This document shows, in pieces, positions 1 through 11,526 of a stretch of DNA of 64,000 bases (positions within the stretch are counted from its first letter, which is position 1; each line of letters starts with the position of its first letter). The notes under the pieces were generated by a model. It did no database searches and was not told the DNA's origin. It saw nothing but the letters and a program-made list of their open reading frames with translations. The DNA is from Trichobilharzia regenti (Eukaryota; Platyhelminthes; Trematoda; Strigeidida; Schistosomatidae): contig OX235266.1 in assembly GCA_944472135.2 (NCBI GenBank), positions 12,317,925 through 12,381,924 on the forward strand, read 5' to 3'. The position numbers and the translations under genes are program-made.

Positions 1-95
1 CTTAGCGACGTAAAGGAGTGCGTCGGTCAGGGATCGAACCCGGGACCGTGTGCATGGTCAGACAGCGTCCTAACCGCTGTGCCACCGACGCACTC
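1..95 (-). repeat. tRNA-derived SINE (family C), cut by the window edge
   Basis: On the minus strand this reads as a tRNA-like head with an A box (TGGCACAGCGG) and a B box (GGTTCGATCCC). Related copies lie at 52591-52780 (plus) and 57262-57445 (minus), so it is a dispersed repeat and not a working tRNA gene. The non-tRNA body of the element lies off the left edge. Confidence 0.7.
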
Positions 96-570
96 AAGCA
101 CAATTTAGTGCTCATAATCATACCACACCTATCTACTATTGAATAAACCCACATACCAATATGAATGGGTACAAAAAAAGTTGACAACAGCTCATTGATG
201 AAAAAATTAACAAACTGTAATTTTAAGATGGTAGAATCACGGAGGCCTTTGATTCGAAGACGACTGCTCATAAATTAGGAAAGAAATAAGCACTAATAAT
301 ATTCATAATGTTCATGAAGTAAACCTCCGGTGCCAGAACGTCACTTCGTTATGAAAAGTTAACTGAACAATTAACAGATAACTGTGAACCAACCAAACCA
401 TGGTACACAACTTTTACGAACTATCACCAACCGTATGTCAAAGTGTACTTGTTTCTTTTCCTATGATAAACATTAATGTAAATTGACTTTTCTATCACTG
501 TCAATCAATACTCAACTATCGTCTCTTTAAATCATATTACTCCATACATCAACTTCACAAAAGCTCTGAA
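96..570. other. Intergenic, nothing recognised
   Basis: AT-rich sequence with no open frame that resembles a protein family and no clear repeat structure. Short open frames here look like chance. Confidence 0.5.
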
Positions 571-890
571 TTCAAGTCTGTCTGTTTTCGACATAAAAAT
601 GTGCACATATGTGCGGCAGTTCAAGTCGCCACACTCCCTCCTTGTAGCACACAAAGCAAGAGAGGTGAGTAGAAGAAACGCATAACAGAGACAGTAAACA
701 GAGGTGTGAGGCAAAGGAAATAGTAGTAACGAAGAACAAAACAATATCATTGGAAATCATAAGTCACAGGGAGTGGATGCATCTACGCCAGCCATTGAGA
801 ACGATGAGTTTGAGCCATGGTACCAACTGTTTCCAACCATTGGTTTTTACCGTCCCGAGGACCCCAAGCAGGAAGTCTACACCTTCCTAC
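571..890 (+). repeat. Dispersed non-coding repeat, older copy
   Basis: This stretch matches, with divergence, the 277-bp segment inserted in a transposase gene at 40897-41173. Shared marks are the GTCTGTCTG start, a GGCAGTTCAAGT-like block, a block around ATTGAGAACGATGAGTTTGA, and an AGTCT end after a CCCGAGG..CCCCAA block. The younger copy has a clean target duplication, so this is a mobile, probably non-autonomous element. I cannot name it. Confidence 0.55.
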
Positions 891-2007
891 GTGGCTAGCT
901 TAAACTAACTGTTGTAGATTTCACTGACTGGTGCCATGTTTTTATTTGACCTCCGCTAGCTTTTTTCCAGCCTGACCCTATGTCAGCTATCATTGCTCGT
1001 CGAGGAAGGCGATGACTAGACAGGTATGCGTAACACATGTCCTGACCATCTCAGTCGATGTAACTTCACAACCTCGTCAATTGATTTCCCCTACTTACCT
1101 AGAAATCGACCGATGCCTAACCTCAATATTTCTCACCTTATTATACCAGTTCACACGGGAAATAGAACGCAGGCACATTTGATCACAGATAGCTAATCTT
1201 TTCATGTCTTCCACTCTCAATGGCCAAATCTCACAGCTAGCCATAAAGGAGGACGGAGCGGACTGATGAGCAGTACACCTGCCCTTTGGTCGATAGCCAG
1301 TCGGATATCACGTCTACTAAGCCAGAGACGGTGTAAACTGGCCTATGCGAACTGAATTCAAGTAACTATGTTCTCAGCAATATTACAAGATTTTGGAACC
1401 TGCTAAGATCACCCACTCACCACCTTGCATAACAACTGACTGACTTGAACTCCTCATTAAACAGGAAAATTATTTACCCCCCCCCCCCGCACAACCACCA
1501 AAACAAAAACAGAGACGCCACAAAGACCAAAAAATTACAACAAATGGTTTTGTTTTGTATATAGCAAACATGGTCTAAGAATTAGAAAAAACAAACAAAC
1601 AATCAAACAAGCAAGCAAAACAGTTATGAAGGTGTACAAACACATTGGTATCTAAAATGTCATACATGAACACACACGCACACATCTGACAAACATTCAT
1701 TGAAATGCACTGGCAGTGAGCGCGCTTTAAATAATACAAAAAAACAAAAAACAAAGGGAAAATAGAAAGGAGTGCAGTACATATATATGTCTACAAAGAG
1801 CTAGATGGTGAGTAGTTAAACAAATAAATTTTTTCAAAAAAAAAACAAAGGAGAGAAAAAACACATGAGATAGGCTTGTTGTTGATCACTGCTTAATAAG
1901 TTAGAGGAAAGCAGTTTCTCAAAGCACTGGGAAAAATGAGTGAAGAGAACAGAGCATTCTGTTGAGAATAACTTGTTTTTGTGCTGTTTTTCCTTTACTA
2001 CTACTAC
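891..2007. other. Intergenic, including the PDI 3' UTR and a poly-C run
   Basis: No coding sequence is seen. The right part is the 3' untranslated region of the minus-strand PDI gene; its end cannot be placed from sequence alone. A run of about 17 C lies at 1470-1488, followed by A-rich low-complexity sequence to about 1860. Confidence 0.5.
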
Positions 2008-4838
2008 TCAGAGTTCATCCTTTGGTTCTTCTTCTTCTGACTTTTCTGATTTTCCACCGGATTCAACGAATTTTTTCAAAGCTTCAAAGGATCGATCACC
2101 GGTGTAGTCAATAACCTGAAGTTTAAAAAAGAGGAGAAATGGAAACAATCTTTAGCAACACAATTAAAGCATCCTTATATACACTCAAAAAAAACCATGT
2201 GACAGTATACGCAGGCAAACAGTATCAGTGAACCAAAATCTTACGCGGTGTTGTGAAAGTGTAAGAGTTCTTAAACTAAATTCAAAAAGACGTTTTGATC
2301 TATCCATTAAAAGCTGTTTATAAAATCAAGCATCAAGTCATAAGAAGACTCCCTACAATATTTTACTTGTGTTAGAACAGTTCTGAGCATGTAATGAATG
2401 CGATGCCAAAAAAATTAAGGAAGATTAGGATTAAATAACACAAGAAACCAAGGGGGGTGTATAAAAACAAATTTGAAACTGTAACAACTTTTACACACTT
2501 TTGGCCTAATTGGCTTTATGAAGAGAGAGAGATTTATGTTAACTTATTTCTCAATTCATAGAAAAATAGGGTGAAACACTAACAACTAAGTCAACTTATG
2601 GATTTCTAAAAGACAGATCTCTGGGCTAATAATTTCATGCATACATCACTGAAAGTTAAGCAATATCAAAAATGTATGTCAGCACGTACCTCGTCTGAGT
2701 TCTTTGGATAATACTTCAATGTTGGGAAACTGGTTATTTTAAGATCTTCTACTTCGTTAACAGTAGAGTCCATTTTTGCGATTATTATGTCATCTGAGTT
2801 TTTGAAAGCTTCAGCCAACTCTTCCCATGTTGGAGCAAGAGCTTTGCAGTGACCACACCAAGGAGCATCTAGGAGATATATCAAAACAAAATAATTCAGA
2901 TATTTTGTTTAAACATTGTGGGAAAAAGAATTCACCATTGTATTCAACACATATTTAATTGCATGCAACAATCCATTTTCCTCATGATACCGATATCTCA
3001 TAGCTTCTGTAGAGTAGAAGAACTTTGAACTGACGTGAGACACTGCTAATATACAGTCAGGAATGTGAAAAGTGGTTAAAAAGCAACCGTAAGCAGGTCA
3101 GTTTTGAGAACCAACATTATTCAGAATATTATCACGCATTCATTAACCTTTCAAAACATCGCAGCGGCGAATGATTTCGCTCGTATTATTTAAAAAATAT
3201 ATATTGAATAAATGAACCACGTCACTTACAAAGTTTGACGAAGACAGCCTTTGATTTATCGGTGACAACAGAGTTGTAGTTCTTTCCAACAAGCACTCTA
3301 ACAGGACCTGTCTGTTCAGTCGGGATTTCTTCACTCATAAGGAATGGCTTAACTTTTCCATCTAAGAACTGTTGTACAAACTCGGACATAGAGGAAGCAG
3401 AAAATTCGTTGGATTCGGGTTTGTATTTTGTTACTTCATCGCCAAGTTCAACGATTCGGTAAGTTGGAGCTTCAGATTTTGTGAGACCGAAAAATTCCAG
3501 TACACGTAGATTATCCTCAACGTCAACATCCACGATCATCATATGGGCCTGAAAATGAAATGACAATGTTAACTGTTAAGATGAGTAAATACACGTGCAA
3601 AATTACTTTTGAAAACTGTTACGGTGGTGCATATACGCAGACAATGATGCGTATATGACACGTTACTAATTACTTGTTTTTATTTTCAATTGAAAAGATG
3701 TTACAAACATCAAATTTACGTACGAAATCGAGATTTCTGTCCTAATGAATACACACACCATAGTCACCTCAAAATGTTACTATAGAATGACATTATAGAC
3801 AAACATCTACAAAAACTTCAAATCATGGACAAACTTATAAGATTTAATGCTCAAGAGTATAGCCAGTGGAAATTTTATATTGTCAGCACTCACCTTGCCT
3901 TTGAATTGACGTGAAACTTTAGTTAGGTCATCAATGTATTTTGAGTAGTCACTTGCTTTGGAAAGAATTACGACAATATGTTTTTGGACTGGACTGCTAA
4001 ACACAAGGCCTGCTGTTTTCTGGGAGAACTCTGATACAAGTGGAACCATCTCAACTCGCACAAAGTGATTCAGATTATCAAAACTGTCACCAGTAAAATC
4101 AACACGGTCATCATCGAACTGTAAGCAATGATATATGAGATAACTTTATATACCTTTTTGAACAGGACTACTTTTGGTGTAGATGTTATACCATATTCGG
4201 TCATTATTTCACTTGAATTGACAACAGCAAAACTGGCATCATCCAACTCGTCAGCTACTTTCTTGAAGGCTGTCAATTCAGATGTTTCCGTATCCTAGGA
4301 AATTAAATCAATAACATTTACTTACTTTGATGAATCCAAGGACAGCAATGTTTGCATCATTGATGAATTGTTTACATGTATCAACTGACTCAATGTAATC
4401 AACAGACGGTTTTGTCTTCTTCAGGCACCAGTTTACAATGGATTCTGAATCTCTCTCACCCGAAAAGTCAATGGGCGCTTGTTGATTACGGAAGAATTTC
4501 AGGGTTGGATATCCCTTGACTTCGTATTTTGATGCCAACTCCCCTTCGACTGTAGCGTCCACTTTGGCTAGTTTTATAGGAGAGCCAATATCTTTTAGCT
4601 TTTTGGCAGCCTCTTTGTACTCAGGCGCAAGAGCCTTACAATGACCACACCAAGGAGCATCTAAATATGTAAACTGGTTGAATATTTACAACTTACAGAA
4701 CTCAACGAGAATGAATTGGTTTCCTTTGATGACCTCGTCAAAATTATTCTTATTTAGCACCAAAACACCATCTTCTTCAGTAACCTCTGCACTGGTGAAG
4801 ATAAGAAAACACGCCAAAATGGGTATCAACGTCCTCAT
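2008..4838 (-). CDS. PDI: Protein disulfide isomerase, complete seven-exon gene
   Basis: Encodes an ER oxidoreductase that forms and rearranges disulfides in secreted proteins. Exons, in coding order on the minus strand, are 4838-4697, 4660-4326, 4294-4154, 4118-3894, 3548-3230, 2868-2690 and 2115-2008. All junctions are GT..AG and the joined frame gives 482 aa, the usual length for the family. Residues 1 to about 17 are a hydrophobic signal peptide. The two thioredoxin active sites are CGHC at 52-55 (domain a) and 392-395 (domain a'), both in the context [12 protein letters not shown]. The redox-inactive b and b' domains lie between them. The protein ends in an acidic stretch and KDEL, the ER-retention signal. 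Introns 1-3 are 36, 31 and 35 bp, while introns 4-6 are 345, 361 and 574 bp, a 5'-to-3' size gradient known in schistosome genes. Both CGHC motifs are split by an intron just before the Tyr/Ala codon. Confidence 0.96.
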
Positions 4839-5080
4839 TTCTACAGTCTACGGGTAAATATGACACGTTTATCAGGCGGGTGCTTACGATAAACTAATGA
4901 AATGACACACTTAAATACATAACACCGTCCAATGTTCAATGCTGCGAAACCAAAAGTTATTTTATATTCCTGGAGTTTCGAACGAAATCATTCCACGGTT
5001 TTTTCTTAAATGTATTTTTGCATTATACTGTTTCGATATTCTTTCTCTGACTAGAATATTTATTCTGATATTTTGTGCCC
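4839..5080 (-). promoter_or_regulatory. Upstream region of the PDI gene
   Basis: This short non-coding stretch lies between the PDI start codon and the 3' end of a LINE fragment. It should hold the 5' UTR and core promoter. I see no convincing TATA box or stress element; the call is by position only. Confidence 0.35.
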
Positions 5081-5850
5081 ACTTAGTATATCCAATATCC
5101 AATATACTGATTACGAGTTAGTATAAACCAGTGATTTCTTTGAGCTCGCTTCTTGATTGTGAGATAGAGGTTCCAGATCTTCGGTGAGCTTCTGCGTAGT
5201 AAGTCCCGCCACTTGACTGCTTTAGCTCTGGTAGACTCCAAGAGGAGTGGTGCGGGGATCGGTCAAGATGTGGTTTGTAGTGTGCAGTATGTTAAGACTG
5301 TGTTGCTGCCGTGAATGGAGTTTGACCTAACTCCCGTTGGTCATTCGGTGTAGTCATGAAAGCAGAATAGTAATAATAATAGGTTGTAGTGTAGATGATA
5401 TGGGTTGAGATAAGTGAAATAATAAAGGTAACCTAAGGAAAAGATAGAGTAGTCGGTACTGTGAGAGGAGGCAGAACAGGTCGTGGGGATTTAGTTTCTA
5501 TGCTTATCCGTTGACAGTGTGGTTTTAAGTTTTATGAGGATAAGCCATTGAGACACAAACCTTGGATTTCTGCATGATAGCCCAGCTTCCTCTTAAAAAT
5601 CTCCACAGATAGCGCTATAGTCACGGCCGCCGGTAAAGCGTTCCAGAGACGGGTATTCATAGTTTTACTGGCTACATACTTATGTTGTTGTAATTTTATC
5701 TTAGACCATATACTTTTTATATCTGTCCATCTGTGTATCCACGTATTATTCACGTCTTCATTTATCTGGTCACTTACAGCATCTGAAACTAGCGCGGTGA
5801 CACAAGGTTCAGGAATAAAAGCAAGTCTGTCCATATTTACCATCATTGGT
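5081..5850 (-). pseudogene. 5'-truncated CR1-like LINE, 3' end only
   Basis: On the minus strand the last coding residues (WNALPAAV, then a SVEIFKRKL block, ending CLNGLSS) and the 3' UTR closely match the full LINE at 30436-35480. That includes the terminal run of GGATATT-type repeats near 5090. Upstream of about 5652 the sequence stops matching the full element and encodes a different stretch (KYVASKTMNTRLWNALP). The copy is therefore either from a sister subfamily or a chimera. It has no RT core and cannot move by itself. Confidence 0.75.
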
Positions 5851-6639
5851 TCTTTTGAGCCTAGAATTTAGTTCGCTATCATCCGGTCCCTTTTCGCTTC
5901 ACGCGTCATAAAGTCACAGATTGCTAAGCACTGATGCTTCTAACCGCATTGCCTACGGAAGTACTACAGGATATCACAGCGGTATTCGACGGTGCTCCTG
6001 TAGACCACCAATGATACCGACTCAAAGTAGATTCGATCCAGAGAACCGGTGTCTGAGAAAAGAGGAGTATTCAACAACTAATGACAGCACATCAGTTTAG
6101 GCTGAAGAATACTATCTCACCTTCTTAGACAAATGCGTCAACTGATTAACCCACACAAGGGTGACGAGGTGGTTTCAGGACAGATGTGATGCAACGGCCA
6201 CCACGAAACATCCAAAAATTTTTGGTTATCTCCTTCAAATCCGTAGACCTAGACGAAACAAGTGAGCTTGTAGATAACGTCCTACACGCATTGTATGGAA
6301 CCAGTGTCTGGAATGTATCCACTGTTGATAACCTGATCACTGTTTTCCGTAAAGGTTTCTAGGGTCTCAATAATCAGTGTAAAATGCTATTTCACTAGAT
6401 TTGGGCACCCTGATGAGACTGCTCGTTGGTTTATAGGAAACTGTCTGAAATGATAAGATTATAGATACGCTTTTTTGGTGACTGTAGTTGACGGCAATCA
6501 TTCAAGCGGTGATTATATTGCCCCTAAATCAGTGATGCCGAAATACAAAGAGACCTAGTTTTGGAAGCCTCTCATTCAACAACTTGTTCTATAGCTCGCG
6601 ACCCCTTTATTACTCGTTCTTGCTTCTTTTCCGGATGTC
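5851..6639. other. Intergenic, no gene assigned
   Basis: No recognisable family. A plus-strand open stretch at about 6170-6360 reads protein-like (for example RPPRNIQKFLVISFKSVDL) but has no start, splice signals or identifiable domain. It may be decayed mobile DNA. Confidence 0.4.
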
Positions 6640-7330
6640 TAGTGTCCCTTAAAAAGACAGGAAGCGACAGATTCAAGCACCTCAATATAAGTGCAATTAG
6701 CTATCTGCGTATGTAAGTCAGCTACACAACTTGCCCTTGTACCTAGTTTCTCCGTTGAACTGGGATTCAAGACTCTCCCTAGATGCTCCACACGGTTCCA
6801 TATGTTTGGAGAAAAGACGTTACCTTCAATGCTGCAGGGAAGTGGTATGTCGCCACCGTAACTGTCATGGTTGGGAGTCAAACTATATTGCTGTCCGGAC
6901 ATTGGAATGGGAATAGGTGGACCCAGCATGTCGGTGCAATCCTCACAGAAGAAGAGATATATCCCGTCAAATTCAAAGCAAAAGGAACGGAAAGGTAGCA
7001 CAGATTATGTGCTCACGAGATGAACTCATTGAAGCGGATGTGTTGTGGTTTACATTCCATTTCTCAGTTTTGGATCTCATTCCAAGGGCTCGACTTATTT
7101 CTCGTCCGCTTTCATTTTGGACCAACTCCATGAGTAAAGCACAACAAAGTCCTGGAATTAGGCGATGTAAAGTACAAATCTCCCTTCGACAATAGTGTGA
7201 TTCGTAGTGCTAAATAATCTCAGTAATGGCAGCTGGAATAAGTGTTGGGGCCAGGACTCCATTACATAATGTGCCCGCATCTTCAAGCATTCTCATGTTT
7301 GCTACTTCAGAAGGGGATCTAACTTCGTAA
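6640..7330 (-). pseudogene. Unrecognised broken coding fragment
   Basis: The minus strand holds a 120-residue open frame (7001-6639) with proline-rich text such as DMLGPPIPIPMSGQQYSLTP. Upstream on the same strand are further protein-like pieces in other frames (IPGLCCALLMELVQNESG near 7190-7010, and SPSEVANMRMLEDAG near 7330-7215, ending at a stop). The pieces need frameshifts to join and I see no clean splice sites, so a decayed gene or retrocopy is likelier than a live gene. I do not recognise the family. Plus-strand frames over the same bases look like shadows. Confidence 0.3.
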
Positions 7331-8267
7331 ATCAGAACATAAGCATAAATATTATTACACCTCGGCCCTTCTTATACATATTTTATGTACTTTGACATCC
7401 GGGATTAACTTCTTTTTCAGTATCAATTCCTACCATTACCCTATTTGGGTCAGAACAACCACCCTTTTCTCTCTCTTTTAACTACTAAGCACTTGGATTA
7501 ACAGTTGATGGGAAACACGAAAAAAATTCAGTAACTGTGACTTCTTGGTAATGTTAAAGGAGTGAACCCAGCGCTGGCCATATATTGTCTGTTTTAAATT
7601 ATTAACATTTGTTGGCCGCCTCTGCACATCTCTTGCTGTTTCTTCTGACTTCTCTTTTCAAAGTACTACGTTGGAGCACTGTATAAGCACAGTGATGCTT
7701 CTTTCTACGTTTGTACTACCTGAACGGAGCTTTCAAACCACCAGAGCCTGCATTTAGCAGACATTCAAATGACTGTTAGCAAATATGATGAGTAACACAA
7801 CAACCTCCATCGTGTAATCTGTTTATCATCGCAAAGTTAGTCCGATAGAAATGCCAGTATGAAAATAACAATCTGCTTACCGTCTACTATAGAATTTTGT
7901 GAATTTTCAAACCCCAGTAGTCCACAATTTTGCAATTCCCGAGTGAAACTGAAATAGATTTTAATTACGTGGGGCCATAGCACTTACTGAAATAAAGTTT
8001 GTTTACTGGCTGAGCATAACTATCCGCAGGAAACGGAATGAAGTTTGGGATGTCGCTCGACTTTGGTGGTGACCTTGGGGAAGGGATTGCAATTTGGCAT
8101 TTACAACAACCTGTTCTGGTTGCTTGTACTATTATTCAACGATTCAAACTCTTGAAAAAGTACTAACATATTATAATTTAGGATAGTAATTTATAAATTC
8201 ACTGATCATGCCTGTAAAAATGATATGCATATCATGTAAGCTTCCCCATAACTACAAAATATATATT
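7331..8267. other. Intergenic, nothing recognised
   Basis: AT-rich sequence without protein-like frames, tRNA-like boxes or long repeats matching the rest of the window. Confidence 0.45.
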
Positions 8268-8660
8268 ATTATTTTCACGGTAGCCCGCACAACACATTTG
8301 GCTTGACTCACCAAAATAATTGTTGAGGTGCAGTTTTATGCATCAGCTTGACAGTTTGACATGGCATGCAACTGGTGATGGTGCGGAGCAAGAGGGGGTG
8401 ATCCGGCACAAATCACATAGGGCTCACGAATTCCGGGAAACAAAATTGTTAGTCTGTTTGCACAGACTCCAGATTGCTTCCACTTGGCTTCAACGAGAGA
8501 CGACGGTCATCATTCCTGTGTGGCTATCAATCCTGGTAGACCTGAGTGTCAGCCACACTAACCGCTGACTCTGAACACTGCCCAAAATAATAGAAGAAGA
8601 GTATAACACTTGTTGCTGTTGAAGGTTGTATTTGTTGGCGCCGATTTGGAAACAGCAGCC
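8268..8660 (+). repeat. LTR-like repeat A, copy 1
   Basis: About 390 bp nearly identical to 19362-19746. It ends close to TGGCGCCGATTTGG, which looks like a primer-binding site just after an LTR, so this may be a Ty3/Gypsy-type LTR; copy 2 lies next to Gypsy RNase H debris. An 82-codon open frame inside is conserved between copies only because the copies are young. I do not regard it as a gene. Confidence 0.5.
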
Positions 8661-8674
8661 AAATAGTTAAAAAA

Positions 8675-9067
8675 ATTTCTTCTCATGACACAGTACACGA
8701 GGGACGCCAGTTTACAGGCATCATCAAATTGTTACAGAATTAGGACCATATTATTCAGTCACAATTTACAGTCGATAGCAAAATATGTTTTACATGTACA
8801 CTGGAGATTATACATACACTTGATAAATGTTAATCCCAATAGTATAAAACATCCTTTTCACTTATGTACAATCATTTCTGTGCATAGTTGGAGATTGTCA
8901 GTGAGTGCAACATATCAGGAAATACAGAAGTATTGTCTTCGCATTAACAAAAAAACCAGGTCTTTGGGGCATGGGTTATAAGTGCCTGGGAAAAAATAAA
9001 GCTTGAAGTCAATTTTCGCACATAAGTATGTTGTGTGCAGAGACCTTGAATTATAGTTCATTGATGT
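8675..9067 (-). repeat. LINE-B 3' UTR fragment, split from its body
   Basis: This matches 16530-16925, which is the far 3' end of the LINE whose RT ORF lies at 17393-19312. Here the LINE is interrupted at 9068 by a BEL/Pao element; its coding remainder resumes at 13044-13856. About 540 bp of the LINE between these points is missing, so the insertion site has also suffered a deletion. Confidence 0.7.
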
Positions 9068-9426
9068 TGTCAAAGCAGTTGAAGATTGAACGATCAATTC
9101 TTGGTTGTTTGCTCAAAATCAACTTCCCCAATTTTCGCGGAGGCATCAATACGACAGTCATCGTCTCATCGGTCGCTGTTCAGAAAGAAGTCAGGAGACA
9201 ACCGTCAGAAGTAATATTGTGATTTATTATTGTAATATTTGTTCACAGACCTTAGTGGAATTATTTTTTATATGTTGGTGTTACAATAAAGAATTCCCAA
9301 GCGGCCAATCAGTGTTTTGGTTTTTTCGTCCGTTATTATTAAGCGTTTTTGAGAAACTTCAAGGAACAGCGTGAGCCCGAGCGTAGCAAGAGCTGGGCAT
9401 TAACGGTTTACGAGACGTGGCTGCCA
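9068..9426 (+). repeat. 5' LTR of BEL/Pao copy 1
   Basis: Starts TGTCAAAGCAG and ends near GTGGCTGCCA. It contains ACAATAAAGAATT at 9282-9296, a likely polyadenylation signal, typical of an LTR R/U5 region. Homologous LTRs lie at 12679, 20739, 21872, 22607, 24638 and 28255. Confidence 0.85.
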
Positions 9427-9476
9427 GCTTCTGACGGTGAAGTCAGTTTTGACGGTTTTGGACCGCTGGTGACACT

Positions 9477-11525
9477 TTGGATAGTCACCGTTCATCTTTC
9501 CTGGTGCCGGTCAAGTCCTCTTTGAACAAGCAATATCTGGAACTTTTTGGAATTGGGTCAAGTTCAACAATCCCTGCGTCAAAGAAGGGACAGAGTGTCT
9601 TGGATGCAAACAGGAAAGTAAGTCATTGTGACTTGTCTGTTACTTGTAACGATGTGTCTCATGTTAAGCATGACATGGTTGATGTTACTGTTTCGCCGTT
9701 CAGGGATAATAGGAACATCAAACTCCCTAAATTTGAACCACGGTGTTTCGATGGAAACGCGGCTGATTATTTCCAATTTGTAAAGGAGTTTGAGATCATG
9801 TTGAGTAGTTTTCTATTAAGTGATGAATTGAAGTTGATGTATTTGATGAGGTATTGCACTGGAATTGCTGCAAGAGCTATACAGTGCTGTAAGTTTATGA
9901 AGTCGAAAGAGGGCTACGCTGAGGCTATGAGCATATTACGTCAAATGTTTGGAAGACCTTCAATGATTGTAAGGAACGTATACGAAGCTGTCAAAGGTAA
10001 CGGCAGTCAACTTCAAGATGACTCCAAGGCACTTACTGAGTTTTTAGATAATCTTATGGCTTATAAGAATACCTTGATTTCGATGAATTGCATGAGTGAC
10101 CTCAACTCGAGTTTTATACTAGAAGTAATAGCAAGACGCCTACCTACTCGACTGCAAAGGAAGTGGGTGAAGATAAGCTCCCATATGGAGGATGAGGGTA
10201 TCGAGCCAAAGTTTGATGATATCCTGAAACTGGTAAATGATAGTGTCAATCAATCTATGAGCAAGTTTGCCAGGATATTGCATCCCACCCCTAGAATAGA
10301 GCAGTCTGAGTGCAAAATGCAATCATTGATGACGAGTAGGCCTCAGAGAGGTGGATATCGAGAAGGCAGCATGATGTCTAGTAATGCATATAGACCTAGT
10401 GAGTGTAACAGGTTTCGTAGTACATCCTCAACAGATGAGTTACAAGATGCAAGACAAGCACGGTTGTGTTTTACACGTTTGCAAGATGTGCATACAAAGG
10501 TGAACTGTGAACCAGTGAGCAAGTTCAGTGATAAGCTAAATGTAAACTCCAGGCCTGACTCCGAATTGTGTGACGATAACGGTTTGGTCAGGAAGTCTGT
10601 AGTTGCAACTGGTAAGCCATTGTTGAATAGAGTGTCACAGAATAGAGTTACTGCTTCAGAGTGCAGTTCTGACCCTACAAGTTTACAAGGTATTACTAGT
10701 CAGAGTGAAGTTATAAAACCTTTTAGGATTTGCGAGGAGGAATCAAAATTGTCTACTCCTGTTATTAAAGAGTTTGAAAATGATGAACTTGACGGTAAAT
10801 TGAATATTCGTGATAATGATCATGATACTTCACAGTTGTCTTTGGTTGATCATGATGAGATGAGGGATATGCCTACTACTGCTAAGTTAAATAAAGGTTC
10901 TGTACAACTACAGCGTGAAGTAGAGTTGAATGCAGATGCAGTTGCAGAAGGCATGCATACTTGTGAGACCGTCAGTGTGAGTGATCAGCATGTAGCCCAC
11001 CTATCATCAGATGCTATTGCTAAACCTGAGCTGATAGTAAAAGACAGCATTGGTGGTGGTCTTGCAGGTAGACAAATTTCTGAAAGCCGAGCAACAACAG
11101 CTTTTGATCCACCGCTAACTTCATCAACTGGTATCAATCAGTCGTCGTTGGTGCTGTCATCCACAATGAAAAAGACGCCCATCAACTCAAGTATCTTCTG
11201 CAAGGACTTTGATAGTATTGGTGCATTTGAAAAGACGAAAGATATTGCTCATTTTAGTGAGAATAAGCCAAGTGTAAACGAAAGAGTAATTGTTAAATTG
11301 ACTTGCACGAATAAAGGCATTTCTAGTTTCAAGTTACTATTTGAATGCTATTATTATTGGTGTAAATTACTCTGTGCCTACGCTTGGTTGACCAGATACG
11401 TCGTGTGTTTGTTCGTCATCTATGTTCTACGATACAATGACATGGGCGTGTTGCCGTTCAGATTTGAGGATGTAGCTGATAGAAGGAAGTTAGCAAATGA
11501 ACTCTGCGACGATTTTCCAACCTAG
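9477..11525 (+). CDS. Gag-like protein of a BEL/Pao element
   Basis: The open frame runs from 9453, but the first in-frame ATG is at 9675, which gives 616 aa to the stop at 11525; the 9477 start is a TTG codon. The N-terminal half has the BEL/Pao gag signature: KLPKFEPRCF-DGN, a YFQFVKEFE block, YLMRYCTG-AARAI, FGRPSMI, and RLPTRLQRKW. These correspond to the capsid-like DUF1759-type region that forms the particle. I see no CCHC zinc knuckle. The middle is Ser/Asp-rich and probably disordered. Residues close to the C-terminus form a hydrophobic, aromatic stretch (about 11325-11440) that could span a membrane. The ORF at 25246-27096 is the same length and nearly identical, so both copies are recent. 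Confidence 0.82.
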   Translation: MDSHRSSFLVPVKSSLNKQYLELFGIGSSSTIPASKKGQSVLDANRKVSHCDLSVTCNDVSHVKHDMVDVTVSPFRDNRNIKLPKFEPRCFDGNAADYFQFVKEFEIMLSSFLLSDELKLMYLMRYCTGIAARAIQCCKFMKSKEGYAEAMSILRQMFGRPSMIVRNVYEAVKGNGSQLQDDSKALTEFLDNLMAYKNTLISMNCMSDLNSSFILEVIARRLPTRLQRKWVKISSHMEDEGIEPKFDDILKLVNDSVNQSMSKFARILHPTPRIEQSECKMQSLMTSRPQRGGYREGSMMSSNAYRPSECNRFRSTSSTDELQDARQARLCFTRLQDVHTKVNCEPVSKFSDKLNVNSRPDSELCDDNGLVRKSVVATGKPLLNRVSQNRVTASECSSDPTSLQGITSQSEVIKPFRICEEESKLSTPVIKEFENDELDGKLNIRDNDHDTSQLSLVDHDEMRDMPTTAKLNKGSVQLQREVELNADAVAEGMHTCETVSVSDQHVAHLSSDAIAKPELIVKDSIGGGLAGRQISESRATTAFDPPLTSSTGINQSSLVLSSTMKKTPINSSIFCKDFDSIGAFEKTKDIAHFSENKPSVNERVIVKLTCTNKGISSFKLLFECYYYWCKLLCAYAWLTRYVVCLFVIYVLRYNDMGVLPFRFEDVADRRKLANELCDDFPT

Positions 11526-11526
11526 A

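Noticed and set aside
6783..6998. Plus-strand ORF of 71 codons
   Set aside because: It overlaps a longer minus-strand frame with more protein-like composition and has no start context or domain.
8320..8568. 82-codon ORF repeated almost identically at 19412-19657
   Set aside because: It lies inside a young LTR-like repeat. Conservation reflects recent duplication, and the sequence has no protein-family features.
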